A DNA stretch of 64,000 nucleotides from Candidatus Microbacterium colombiense (lineage in GTDB: Bacteria; Actinomycetota; Actinomycetes; Actinomycetales; Microbacteriaceae): the NCBI GenBank assembly GCA_029203165.1, contig CP119308.1:1-64000 (forward strand), read 5' to 3'. The notes beneath the pieces were generated by a model. That model ran no database searches, was not told the origin of the DNA, and was given only the letters and a program-made list of their open reading frames with translations. Below, one piece after another: positions 47,962 through 55,290 of the stretch. The translations under genes and the position numbers were made by a program. Positions within the stretch are counted from its first letter, which is position 1. Each line of letters begins with the position of its first letter.

Positions 47962-48705
47962 ATGGCCCGCCCCACGCTCCTCGCCGTCTCGCACGGCACC
48001 GACGATGCGGCCGGCGCCCGCGCGATCGCCGACCTGGTCGCCCACGTCGCCGCGCGCCTGCCCGACGTCGAGGTGCGCAGCGCGTTCGTCGACGTGCAGC
48101 AGCCGGATGCCGTCGATGCCCTCGCCGCGATCGACGGCCCGGTCGTGGTGGTGCCGCTGCTGCTGTCGTCGGGATTCCACGTGCACCACGACCTGCACGG
48201 CATGGTCTCGGACCGCCCGGATGCCGTCGTCGCCGACCCGCTCGGACCCGATCCGCGCCTCGCCGACGTACTCGCCCAGCGCTTGGCCGCGGCCCCCGAC
48301 CGCCCCGTGATCCTCGCGGTCGCGGGCTCACGCGACCCGCGGTCGCTGACGGATGCCGAGGGTATGGCCGAGATGCTGCGCGCCCGCATCGGCCGCCCGG
48401 TGCACCTGGCCTATCTCGCCGCCCGCGAGCCGGATCTGCCGACAGCCCTCATCGCACACCCGCACGCCGTCGTCTCGACGTACCTCCTGGCGCGGGGGTA
48501 CTTCTTCGATCTCGCGGTACTGCGCGCCGACGGTCGCAGCCTCACCCTTCCCCTGCTCAACGGCACTGTCGTGCCCGACCTGCTGGTCGACCTCGTCGTG
48601 GCACGATACGAGACCGCGGAGTCATCACTGTTCCCATCCGCCACCCCAGACCCGGCCACCGCAGCCTCCACCACCCCAGCCTCCACACTCCTCGAGAATC
48701 CATGA
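47962..48705 (+). CDS. Sirohydrochlorin chelatase (CbiX/SirB-like)
   Basis: This 247-residue protein has the chelatase pattern: LLAVSHGTDDAAGARAIADL near the N-terminus (catalytic His), VVVVPLLLSSGFHVHHDL in the first half, and a related second half with LAVAGSRDP. It inserts Fe2+ (siroheme) or Co2+ into sirohydrochlorin. TACAGT (47949-47954) lies 7 nt before the ATG, a leaderless start. The stop overlaps cobA by four bases, so the pair makes siroheme, probably for sulfite or nitrite reductase. Confidence 0.85.
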   Translation: MARPTLLAVSHGTDDAAGARAIADLVAHVAARLPDVEVRSAFVDVQQPDAVDALAAIDGPVVVVPLLLSSGFHVHHDLHGMVSDRPDAVVADPLGPDPRLADVLAQRLAAAPDRPVILAVAGSRDPRSLTDAEGMAEMLRARIGRPVHLAYLAAREPDLPTALIAHPHAVVSTYLLARGYFFDLAVLRADGRSLTLPLLNGTVVPDLLVDLVVARYETAESSLFPSATPDPATAASTTPASTLLENP

Positions 48706-49484
48706 CCGGCCGCGTCACCCTGATCGGCGCGGGCCCCGGCGACGCGGGGCTCCTCACCCTGCGCGGGCTCCGCGCCCTGCAGCAGGCCGATGTCATCGTG
48801 GCCGATCGGCTCGGTGCCCGCCGCGTGCTCGCGCAGCTCGAGGCCGACGGCATCCACCTGTCGACCGAGGTGATCGACGTCGGCAAGCTGCCCGGCCACC
48901 ACCCCGTGCCGCAGGACGCCATCAACGCCCTGCTGGTGCAGCTCGCCGGCGACGGCAGGATCGTCGCGCGGCTCAAGGGCGGCGACCCGTTCATCTTCGG
49001 CCGCGGGCGCGAGGAGCAACTGTTCTGCGAGGCCGCCGGCATACGGGTCGACGTCGTGCCCGGCATCACGAGCGCGATCTCGGTGCCCGCGGTCGCCGGC
49101 ATCCCGCTCACCCACGTCGGCGTGGCCACCGCGTTCACGGTCGTGACCGGCCACGAGCAGATCACGGCACTCGCCGGAGGGCGCGACCACACGGTCGTGC
49201 TGCTGATGGGAGTGAACACGCTCGGACACTCGGCCACCGTGCTCGCCGCCGGTGGGCGCGGGCTCGAATGCCCCGTCGCGATCATCGAGGACGGATACGG
49301 CGAGCGCCAGCGCGTGACCGTCGGCACGCTCAGGACCATCACGGCGCTCGCCGCCGCCCGCCAGGTGCGCTCACCGGCGGTCATCGTGGTCGGCGATGTC
49401 GTCTCGCTGCACACGCCGGAGTTCAGCCCGCCCGCGCCCGCCCCTGCCCCCGCGCCCACCCTCGCCGACGAACTGGCAGGATAG
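48702..49484 (+). CDS. cobA: Uroporphyrinogen-III C-methyltransferase
   Basis: This 260-residue SAM-dependent methyltransferase makes precorrin-2. It begins VTLIGAGPGDAGLLTLRGLR, then has DVIVADRL, the VARLKGGDPFIFGRGREEQL motif, and VPGITSAISVPAVAGIPLTH. The C-terminus has a Pro/Ala-rich tail. It overlaps the chelatase gene. The oxidase/dehydrogenase step between them is not encoded nearby. It may serve siroheme synthesis more than cobalamin. Confidence 0.92.
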   Translation: MTGRVTLIGAGPGDAGLLTLRGLRALQQADVIVADRLGARRVLAQLEADGIHLSTEVIDVGKLPGHHPVPQDAINALLVQLAGDGRIVARLKGGDPFIFGRGREEQLFCEAAGIRVDVVPGITSAISVPAVAGIPLTHVGVATAFTVVTGHEQITALAGGRDHTVVLLMGVNTLGHSATVLAAGGRGLECPVAIIEDGYGERQRVTVGTLRTITALAAARQVRSPAVIVVGDVVSLHTPEFSPPAPAPAPAPTLADELAG

Positions 49485-49486
49485 GG

Positions 49487-49502
49487 GTAAGGCGAGCCTT
49501 AC
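49487..49502. promoter_or_regulatory. DtxR/IdeR-like iron box
   Basis: GTAAGGC-GA-GCCTTAC is a perfect 7-bp inverted repeat. It agrees with the actinobacterial iron-box consensus TWAGGTWAGSCTWAC at 13 of 15 positions from 49488. It lies 87 bp before the flavoprotein gene and 3 bp after cobA. Iron control of the flavoprotein is likely; binding is unproven. Confidence 0.6.
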
Positions 49503-49588
49503 TCCCGTTGGTCTCGCCGGGCGGCGTCGCCACGATCGGCGCTGCGGCGCGATCGGGCCGACGCCCTCCGTCCCACAGGAGGATGCGC

Positions 49589-50560
49589 ATGACCGAGACG
49601 GCCTACGACGTGCTGATCATCGGCGGAGGCCCCGCCGGTCTCTCCGCCGCCCTCAACCTCGGCCGCTCCCTGATGCGGGTGCTCGTCGTCGACGCCGACC
49701 GTCCACGCAACGCCGCCACTCTTCTGTCGCATGGCTTCCTCACCCGCGACGGCGTCCCACCCCACGAGCTGCGTCGCCTCGCCCGCGAGGAACTCGCGGC
49801 CTACCCGAACATCGAGGTGCGCACCCGCACCCGGGTCTTCTCGCTGCGCCGCCCAGATGGCGGATCATCGGATGCGACATCATCGGATGCCGCATCCCCG
49901 GATGCCGTCTTCGTCGCGGACATCGGACGCCGCGAGGCCTCCGACACGGTCACCGCGCGCGCCGTCCTGGTCGCGACCGGACTGCGCGAGACCCTTCCCG
50001 ACGTGCCCAATCTGCGCGGCTTCTACGGCATCAGCCTGTTCAGCTGCGCCGCCTGTGACGCGTGGGAGCTGCGCGATCGCCGCCTGGCGCTGATCGGCGA
50101 GTCCGACGACCTGGCCGACCGCGCCCGCCTGATCGCCCGGTGGACGGAGAGTCTCACCGTCTTCACGAACGGATCCGACGCACTGACGACGGCCGAGCAG
50201 ACGGCACTCGAGGCGGCAGGGGTGTCGGTGCAGCGGCATCCGATCACCGAGCTGGTGGGCGAACGCGGGCACCTGGAGGCCGTACGGCTGTCAGACGGCA
50301 CGACGATCGCGCTCGACGGGGGCTTCGTGCGCCCGGAGTGGCAGACCGAGCTGTCGTTCCTCGACGGCATCGACCCCGCGATCGACGGCGACGGCAACCT
50401 CGTCACCGATCGCTCCGGCCGCACCGACGTGCCGGGCCTCTACGCGGCGGGCGACGCCGCGATCCCCGGACCGCAGCAGCTGATCGTCGCCGCAGGCGCG
50501 GGCGCACGCGTGGCGGCCGTGATCGTGCACGACACCGTGGGTGTCGCGACCGCGCACTGA
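49589..50560 (+). CDS. Thioredoxin-reductase-like NAD(P)/FAD oxidoreductase
   Basis: This 323-residue flavoprotein has an FAD motif DVLIIGGGPAGLSAALNLGR and a CAAC redox pair in LFSCAACDAWELRDR. An NAD(P)-binding segment (LALIGESDDLADRARLI) and a C-terminal FAD site GLYAAGDAAIPGPQQLIVAA follow. The NAD site lacks a full GXGXXG, so cofactor use is uncertain. Residues about 91-107 (SSDATSSDAASPDA) are an unusual low-complexity insertion encoded by repeats of the word CATCGGATGC. The ribosome binding site AGGAGG precedes ATG 49589. An iron box lies upstream. It may reduce a thiol or ferredoxin partner. Confidence 0.82.
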   Translation: MTETAYDVLIIGGGPAGLSAALNLGRSLMRVLVVDADRPRNAATLLSHGFLTRDGVPPHELRRLAREELAAYPNIEVRTRTRVFSLRRPDGGSSDATSSDAASPDAVFVADIGRREASDTVTARAVLVATGLRETLPDVPNLRGFYGISLFSCAACDAWELRDRRLALIGESDDLADRARLIARWTESLTVFTNGSDALTTAEQTALEAAGVSVQRHPITELVGERGHLEAVRLSDGTTIALDGGFVRPEWQTELSFLDGIDPAIDGDGNLVTDRSGRTDVPGLYAAGDAAIPGPQQLIVAAGAGARVAAVIVHDTVGVATAH

Positions 50561-50659
50561 TCGGTACGGACCCCGCGTCGACAGCGCCGCGCCGACGGGC
50601 GCCGACCAGGGCAGAACTCCCCATCGAGACGCGGCATCCCGAGGACTAGGCTGACCGGC

Positions 50660-51334
50660 ATGACGCGCCCTCGATCCGCCCGACCGCTGCTCCGCCTCGC
50701 CGCGACCGCGCTCGTCGCGGTGGCGGTCATCCCGCTCAGCGGATGCCTCTACGCGCAGATCCCGGCGGATCCGCCGGCGGCCGAGGAGCCGACGCCGACC
50801 GAATCCGATGCGCCGATCGACGAGCCCGACGGCACGCTTCCCACCGAGCTGACCTTCGCCGCAGGCGCCGAGCTGCCGGGCACGGCGTACATCGAGTGGG
50901 GCGACGGGTTCATGACCGCCGACGGATGGGAGACCGTGTCGCCCGACGACGGCAACGGCGGCTGGATCTACGGCACGGTCGACGGCACGTGCACGGCGCA
51001 GTTCTGGCAGGGCCTCACCTCTGACGTGCCAGTCGTCGCCGGCGATGACAGCGCGTCGTCGGACGCGATCCTCGCGGCCCTCCTGGACTCGACGACGGCG
51101 GAGGTCACGCCGCTGGCGACCACCGGGGAGTTCAGCTACCAGGTCGGCGGGACCGGCGGGGTCGAGAATCGGCAGGTCTCGGGAGCCGAAGCCGACCGCA
51201 CCTGGATCATCGCGACACGGGCCTTCACCGCGACCGGCGTCGGGCTGTACGTGATCATCGACTGCACGAACGGCGACGCCGACGCGGTGCTGGCCGAGGT
51301 CGTCGAGAACAACGCGGTCGTCGTCACGCCCTGA
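50660..51334 (+). CDS. Putative lipoprotein, 224 aa
   Basis: This 224-residue exported lipoprotein has a signal peptide with lipobox PLSGC (Cys near 28). A Pro/Glu/Asp-rich linker is followed by a globular domain with two Cys residues (GTCTAQFW and IDCTNG) that may form a disulphide. TAGGCT (50647-50652) lies 7 nt before the ATG, so the transcript is leaderless. No family is recognised. Confidence 0.8.
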   Translation: MTRPRSARPLLRLAATALVAVAVIPLSGCLYAQIPADPPAAEEPTPTESDAPIDEPDGTLPTELTFAAGAELPGTAYIEWGDGFMTADGWETVSPDDGNGGWIYGTVDGTCTAQFWQGLTSDVPVVAGDDSASSDAILAALLDSTTAEVTPLATTGEFSYQVGGTGGVENRQVSGAEADRTWIIATRAFTATGVGLYVIIDCTNGDADAVLAEVVENNAVVVTP

Positions 51335-51355
51335 GAGCGTGCCGCCGGGACCGGC

Positions 51356-51814
51356 TCATTTGCCGGGCGGGCCCACCAGCAGCAGGATCACGTAGAGCGC
51401 GACGATGCCGACCGCGAGCAGCACCGCCAGTACCCAGGGGCGTCGCAGGAACCAGCGCATCAGCCGGTCGTACCAGCGGTGATCGCGCGGATCATCGGTC
51501 GCGTCGAGGCGCCACTCCCCCTCGAGGCGGCGCGTGCGCTGCAACCAGATCTCGGTCGGGATGGTGGCGTACGGCACGACCGCGCTGACCACGGCGAGCG
51601 CCGCCACACCGATGTGCCACCGCTGGTTCAGCGCCACGAGCACCGCGGTCGCGGCATAGGCGAGGAACACGAAACCGTGGATGCCGCCGCCGATCGTGAC
51701 GACGATGCCCGGAGCTCCCACCGCCCGGGCGATGATCGCGGCGATCAGGATGGTCCAGGTGATCGCCTCCGCGATCGCGAGAGTGCGGAACAGGCGGTCG
51801 GGTGAACGGAACAC
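51356..51814 (-). CDS. DUF3817 integral membrane protein
   Basis: This 152-residue membrane protein has about three to four spans in a DUF3817 pattern: FRTLAIAEAITWTILIAAII, GGGIHGFVFLAYAATAVLVA and WVLAVLLAVGIVALYVILLL. The GTG at 51814 has GAGGAG upstream. DUF3817 members have no assigned function. It is divergent from an AraC regulator. Confidence 0.82.
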   Translation of the reverse strand: MFRSPDRLFRTLAIAEAITWTILIAAIIARAVGAPGIVVTIGGGIHGFVFLAYAATAVLVALNQRWHIGVAALAVVSAVVPYATIPTEIWLQRTRRLEGEWRLDATDDPRDHRWYDRLMRWFLRRPWVLAVLLAVGIVALYVILLLVGPPGK

Positions 51815-51927
51815 GGGACTCCTCGGGTGGCGTCCTTCCAGCGTATCCGCGGCTGCCGCAGGCCCCGAATCCGGCCGCCCGCCGTCGACGCCGGAATAGC
51901 CGACCACCGCTCAGCGTTTCCGAAGGA

Positions 51928-52830
51928 ATGGTGACAGTGAACGCGGACGCACTCTCGCAGGTGCTGAGCGCCGTCGACCTCCAGGTCGGCATCGCGCGAC
52001 GCGTGACGCTGAGCGCCGGAGCCCTGCTCCCGCTCGCGGAGGGCGCCACCACTCTGGTGTACGTCACGGGCGGTAGCGTGCAGGGGCATCCGCCCTTCGC
52101 CGCCGGGTGCGCGCTCGATGTCGATCGCACGTCGCGCCGGGTCGCGGTCAGCGCCGGAGCAGACCGTCTGGTCACCGGCGACGCGTTCCTCACCCTCGGC
52201 GGCACCCCGTTCCTGCTCCAGGCGGATGCCGGCGCGAGCGTGCTGGTGTTCGACCTGGTGCTCTCGGATGCGACCTCGCGCCTGAGCGCCGTGCTCCCCG
52301 ACGTCATCACGGTGACCGGCTTCGACGCCCTCGAACCCGCCGCCGCCGCACTCGCCGCCAACATGGGCCTGGTCGATCCGGCCGCCTGCCCGGTGCGCCA
52401 GGGCGATCCACTCATCTGCCGCATGATGACGACGACCGTGCTGCTCTCGGTGATCCGCGCGTGGGCCGCGAACGGGTGCGCCCCCGCGGGCTGGCCGTCG
52501 ATGTCGAAGGATCCGTTCCTCGACCGCGTGGTCGACGCGATCCACGAGCAGCCGGGTCGCGAATGGACCGTCGAGCGTCTCGCGAACGTCGGCGCGATGT
52601 CGCGATCGGCCTTCGCCGAGCGTTTTCGCACCGCGGTCGGCCGCTCCCCCGCCGACTACGTGACCGAAGTGCGCATCGACGCCGCGAAGCGGATGCTGGA
52701 AGCCGGTCGGTCGGTGTCGGAGACCTCGCGCGAACTGGGCTACGCCTCGGACGAGGGGTTCAGCCGCGCCTTCCGGCGCCGCACGGGCATGACCCCGTCA
52801 TCCTGGCGCCGCGCGCCCGTCCCCGCCTGA
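51928..52830 (+). CDS. AraC-family regulator with cupin-like N-terminus
   Basis: This 300-residue regulator has an N-terminal cupin_6-like half (about 1-180) and a C-terminal AraC double HTH: VERLANVGAMSRSAFAERFR and VSETSRELGYASDEGFSRAF, with TGMTPSSWRR at the end. GAAGGA directly abuts ATG 51928. The GTG at 51937 has a better spacing and may be the true start. Cupin_6 AraC proteins often control a neighbouring efflux gene, here perhaps the convergent MFS gene. Confidence 0.87.
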   Translation: MVTVNADALSQVLSAVDLQVGIARRVTLSAGALLPLAEGATTLVYVTGGSVQGHPPFAAGCALDVDRTSRRVAVSAGADRLVTGDAFLTLGGTPFLLQADAGASVLVFDLVLSDATSRLSAVLPDVITVTGFDALEPAAAALAANMGLVDPAACPVRQGDPLICRMMTTTVLLSVIRAWAANGCAPAGWPSMSKDPFLDRVVDAIHEQPGREWTVERLANVGAMSRSAFAERFRTAVGRSPADYVTEVRIDAAKRMLEAGRSVSETSRELGYASDEGFSRAFRRRTGMTPSSWRRAPVPA

Positions 52831-52838
52831 CCCGCCCG

Positions 52839-52890
52839 CGGCATCCGCCCCCTCGGCATCCGCCCCTCGGCATCCGTCCCCTCGGCATCC
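52839..52890. repeat. Four tandem CGGCATCC units
   Basis: CGGCATCC occurs four times, at 52839, 52854, 52868 and 52883, spaced 14-15 bp, within C-rich sequence directly after the AraC stop. The same word is common elsewhere in the window. Confidence 0.7.
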
Positions 52891-52897
52891 GCCCGGG

Positions 52898-52977
52898 CAC
52901 GACTTCGGAGCCCCCGGACGACACGCGGCCGAACTCGGCGATCCACCGGCGCGCCGGCGCCGGGCTCCGAAACTGTG
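52898..52977. repeat. Long inverted repeat between AraC and MFS genes
   Basis: TTCGGAGCCC (52904-52913) and GGGCTCCGAA (52962-52971) form perfect 10-bp arms. The flanks extend the match to about 14 of 17 positions. The 48-bp interior is GC-rich. It may terminate both converging genes. Confidence 0.55.
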
Positions 52978-53007
52978 CACGCGGAGCCCGACGACGCGGC
53001 GAACGGG

Positions 53008-54198
53008 TCAGGCCCGCACGCGGTTGGATGCTCCGAACAGCACGGCGCCGATCACGAGCGAGACCGCGCCGATGACGTAGACGAGTTCGACGCTGAGCGT
53101 GTCGACGAGCACGCCCCCGACCCCTGCCGCGATCATGATGGCCGCCTGGAATCCGACGACGACCAGGCTTCCGCCGGCTTCGAGGCGATCCGGCATCCGG
53201 TGCCCCACCCACGTGTTCGCGACGATCAACCACGATGAGAAGAAGAAGCCCCACACCAGCACCACCACGGCGACGCCGATGATCGACCCCGAGAACAGGA
53301 TCATCGAGAGCACGGATGCGGCGATCACGAGCGGCGCGAAGACGGAGAAGAACGTGAAGGTGCGGTCGATCACAAGACCGATCGTGATGTTGCCGGCGAG
53401 ACCGCCGAGGCCGAACAGCGCCAGCAGCACGACGATCGTGGAGGCGTCGACATCGGGGATGCGCTCGAGCGCCAGCCGCACGTACGTGTAGGCCGAGAAG
53501 TGGCCGAGCACCACGAAGACGTGCCCGATCAGTCCGAGCGCGGCGCCGGGGCGACGCACCGTGTCGACCAGCAGGCGCAGACTCGACGCCTGTGCGGCGG
53601 GCACCGACGGGAGCAGCGCCCGCAGCGCCACGGCGAGCAGCACCATCAATCCGCCGGCGATCGCGAACACCATGCGCCAGTCGACGAGTTCGCTGAGCAT
53701 CACGCCCAGCGGCACCCCGGCGACCGTGGCGAGCGAGACACCGGCCGAGGTGAACATGACACCGCGCCCCAGGTTCTCGGGTCCGGCCAGGCGCACGGCG
53801 ACCGTGATCGACATCGCCCAGAACGCGCTGATCGCCGCGCCCAGCAGGAAGCGCGCGAGCAGGATGATGATGAGGTTCGGCGAGACCGCCACGATGAGGT
53901 TCGATACTGCGGCGGCGAGCGCCATCCACACCAGCAGCGAGCGGCGGTCGAGTCGCGGGAACATCAGGCCGATGGTCGGCGCGACGATCAGTCCGACCAA
54001 GGCGGTCACGGTCACGGTCTGACCGGCCTGCCCCGGGGTCACATCGAGTGCTTCCGCCATCTCGGTGAGCACGCCGTTGGGCAGGAACTCCGCCGTCACC
54101 AGCAGGAAGCCCATCAGCATCAGGACGGTGAGCGCTCCGTAACGGATGCGGTCCGGGCGTGAAGGAACGGCCGTCGGAATGGGAGCGGTGGTTGTCAT
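53008..54198 (-). CDS. MFS transporter (AraJ/YdhP-like)
   Basis: This 396-residue MFS protein of the DHA1 type has 12 predicted spans. FLPNGVLTEMAEALDVTPGQ in the first loop is a hallmark of the AraJ/YdhP group. Motif A appears in degenerate form (MFPRLDRRSLLVWM). It exports sugars or drugs. The gene converges with the AraC regulator and lies alone. Confidence 0.88.
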   Translation of the reverse strand: MTTTAPIPTAVPSRPDRIRYGALTVLMLMGFLLVTAEFLPNGVLTEMAEALDVTPGQAGQTVTVTALVGLIVAPTIGLMFPRLDRRSLLVWMALAAAVSNLIVAVSPNLIIILLARFLLGAAISAFWAMSITVAVRLAGPENLGRGVMFTSAGVSLATVAGVPLGVMLSELVDWRMVFAIAGGLMVLLAVALRALLPSVPAAQASSLRLLVDTVRRPGAALGLIGHVFVVLGHFSAYTYVRLALERIPDVDASTIVVLLALFGLGGLAGNITIGLVIDRTFTFFSVFAPLVIAASVLSMILFSGSIIGVAVVVLVWGFFFSSWLIVANTWVGHRMPDRLEAGGSLVVVGFQAAIMIAAGVGGVLVDTLSVELVYVIGAVSLVIGAVLFGASNRVRA

Positions 54199-54279
54199 GC
54201 TCCCAGCCTCGCAGGGCGCGGATGCCGCCGCCCGACCAGCCGTCCGCGGCATCCGACCATTCGTCCGCCCGCGTTCGTA

Positions 54280-54293
54280 CCCGCTCCGGTCGG
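54280..54293. repeat. Third copy of the CCCGCTCCGGTCGG 14-mer
   Basis: This copy is identical to the two at 15846 and 15868. Its last part (GCTCC-GGTC-GGAGC) can fold into a short hairpin, between the MFS start and the agmatinase-like gene end. Confidence 0.5.
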
Positions 54294-54310
54294 AGCAGGG
54301 GTGCGGCGCG

Positions 54311-55258
54311 CTACCGAGCCAGGCGCGCGGCGAGCAGCGTCACCAGCTCGTACACCACGTGGCTCGCAGCGATGCCGGTCATCTGCGCGTGGTCGTAGGC
54401 GGGTGAGACCTCCACGACGTCGGCCCCCACGATGTTCTGCGCGCTCAGCGCCCGCAGGATGCGCAGCAGCTCGCGGCTCGTGAGCCCTCCCGCCTCGGGG
54501 GTTCCGGTGCCTGGGGCGTGCGCGGGGTCGAGCACGTCGATGTCGATCGAGACGTACAGCGGCTTGTCGCCGATGCGCTGCAGGATGCGTTCGATCGCGG
54601 ATTCGACGCCGTGTTCCTCGATGTACTCGCTCGACACGATCGAGAAGCCGAGACGCGCATCGTCTTCCAGGTCCTGCTTGGAGTACAGCGGTCCGCGGGT
54701 GCCCACGTGGCAGCTGGCGGTGAGGTCGATCAGACCCTCCTCACTGGCGCGGCGGAAGGGCGTGCCGTGCGTGATCGGGGCGCCGAAGTAGGTGTCCCAC
54801 GTGTCGAGGTGCGCGTCGAAGTGCAGCACCGCGACCGGCCCGTGCTTCGCCGCGATGGCGCGCAGGAGCGGGAGGGCGACCGTGTGGTCGCCGCCGATCG
54901 TGACGATGCGCTGCACCTGCTCGCCGAGGGCCAGCGCCGCGCGCTCGACCTCGGTCACCGCCTCGGTCAGGTCGAAGGGGTTGACGGGGATGTCGCCGGC
55001 ATCCACCACCTGCGCGATCGCGAACGGCGAGACGTCCTGCGCCGGGTTGTACGGGCGAAGCAGACGCGACGCCTCGCGCACGTGCGACGGACCGAAGCGG
55101 GTGCCGGGCCGGTAGCTCACGCCGGAATCGAAGGGGATGCCGACGACGGCGATGTCGGCACGCGGCACGTCTTCGATGCGCGGCAGTCGCGCGAAGGTCG
55201 CGATCCCCGAGTAGCGGGGGTTCACGGAGGCGTCGATGGGGCCCACGGTGTCAGTCAT
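54311..55258 (-). CDS. Agmatinase/ureohydrolase family protein
   Basis: This 315-residue ureohydrolase releases urea from a guanidino compound. All Mn-ligand motifs are present: TIGGDHTVALP, VLHFDAHLDTWD and SIDIDVLDPAHAPGTGTPEAG. Agmatine, guanidinobutyrate, guanidinopropionate or proclavaminate-like substrates are possible. It is last in the operon, 29 bp after a TPP enzyme. An extra ATG three bases upstream is an alternative start. The speB-type name is not assigned because the substrate is not clear. Confidence 0.9.
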   Translation of the reverse strand: MTDTVGPIDASVNPRYSGIATFARLPRIEDVPRADIAVVGIPFDSGVSYRPGTRFGPSHVREASRLLRPYNPAQDVSPFAIAQVVDAGDIPVNPFDLTEAVTEVERAALALGEQVQRIVTIGGDHTVALPLLRAIAAKHGPVAVLHFDAHLDTWDTYFGAPITHGTPFRRASEEGLIDLTASCHVGTRGPLYSKQDLEDDARLGFSIVSSEYIEEHGVESAIERILQRIGDKPLYVSIDIDVLDPAHAPGTGTPEAGGLTSRELLRILRALSAQNIVGADVVEVSPAYDHAQMTGIAASHVVYELVTLLAARLAR

Positions 55259-55290
55259 CATCAGTCCTTCTGTCGTGCGGAGATCGGAGG

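Noticed and set aside
52839..52890. CRISPR array
   Set aside because: Units are only 8 bp with 6-7 bp between them, with no spacers of regular 30-40 bp and no cas genes.
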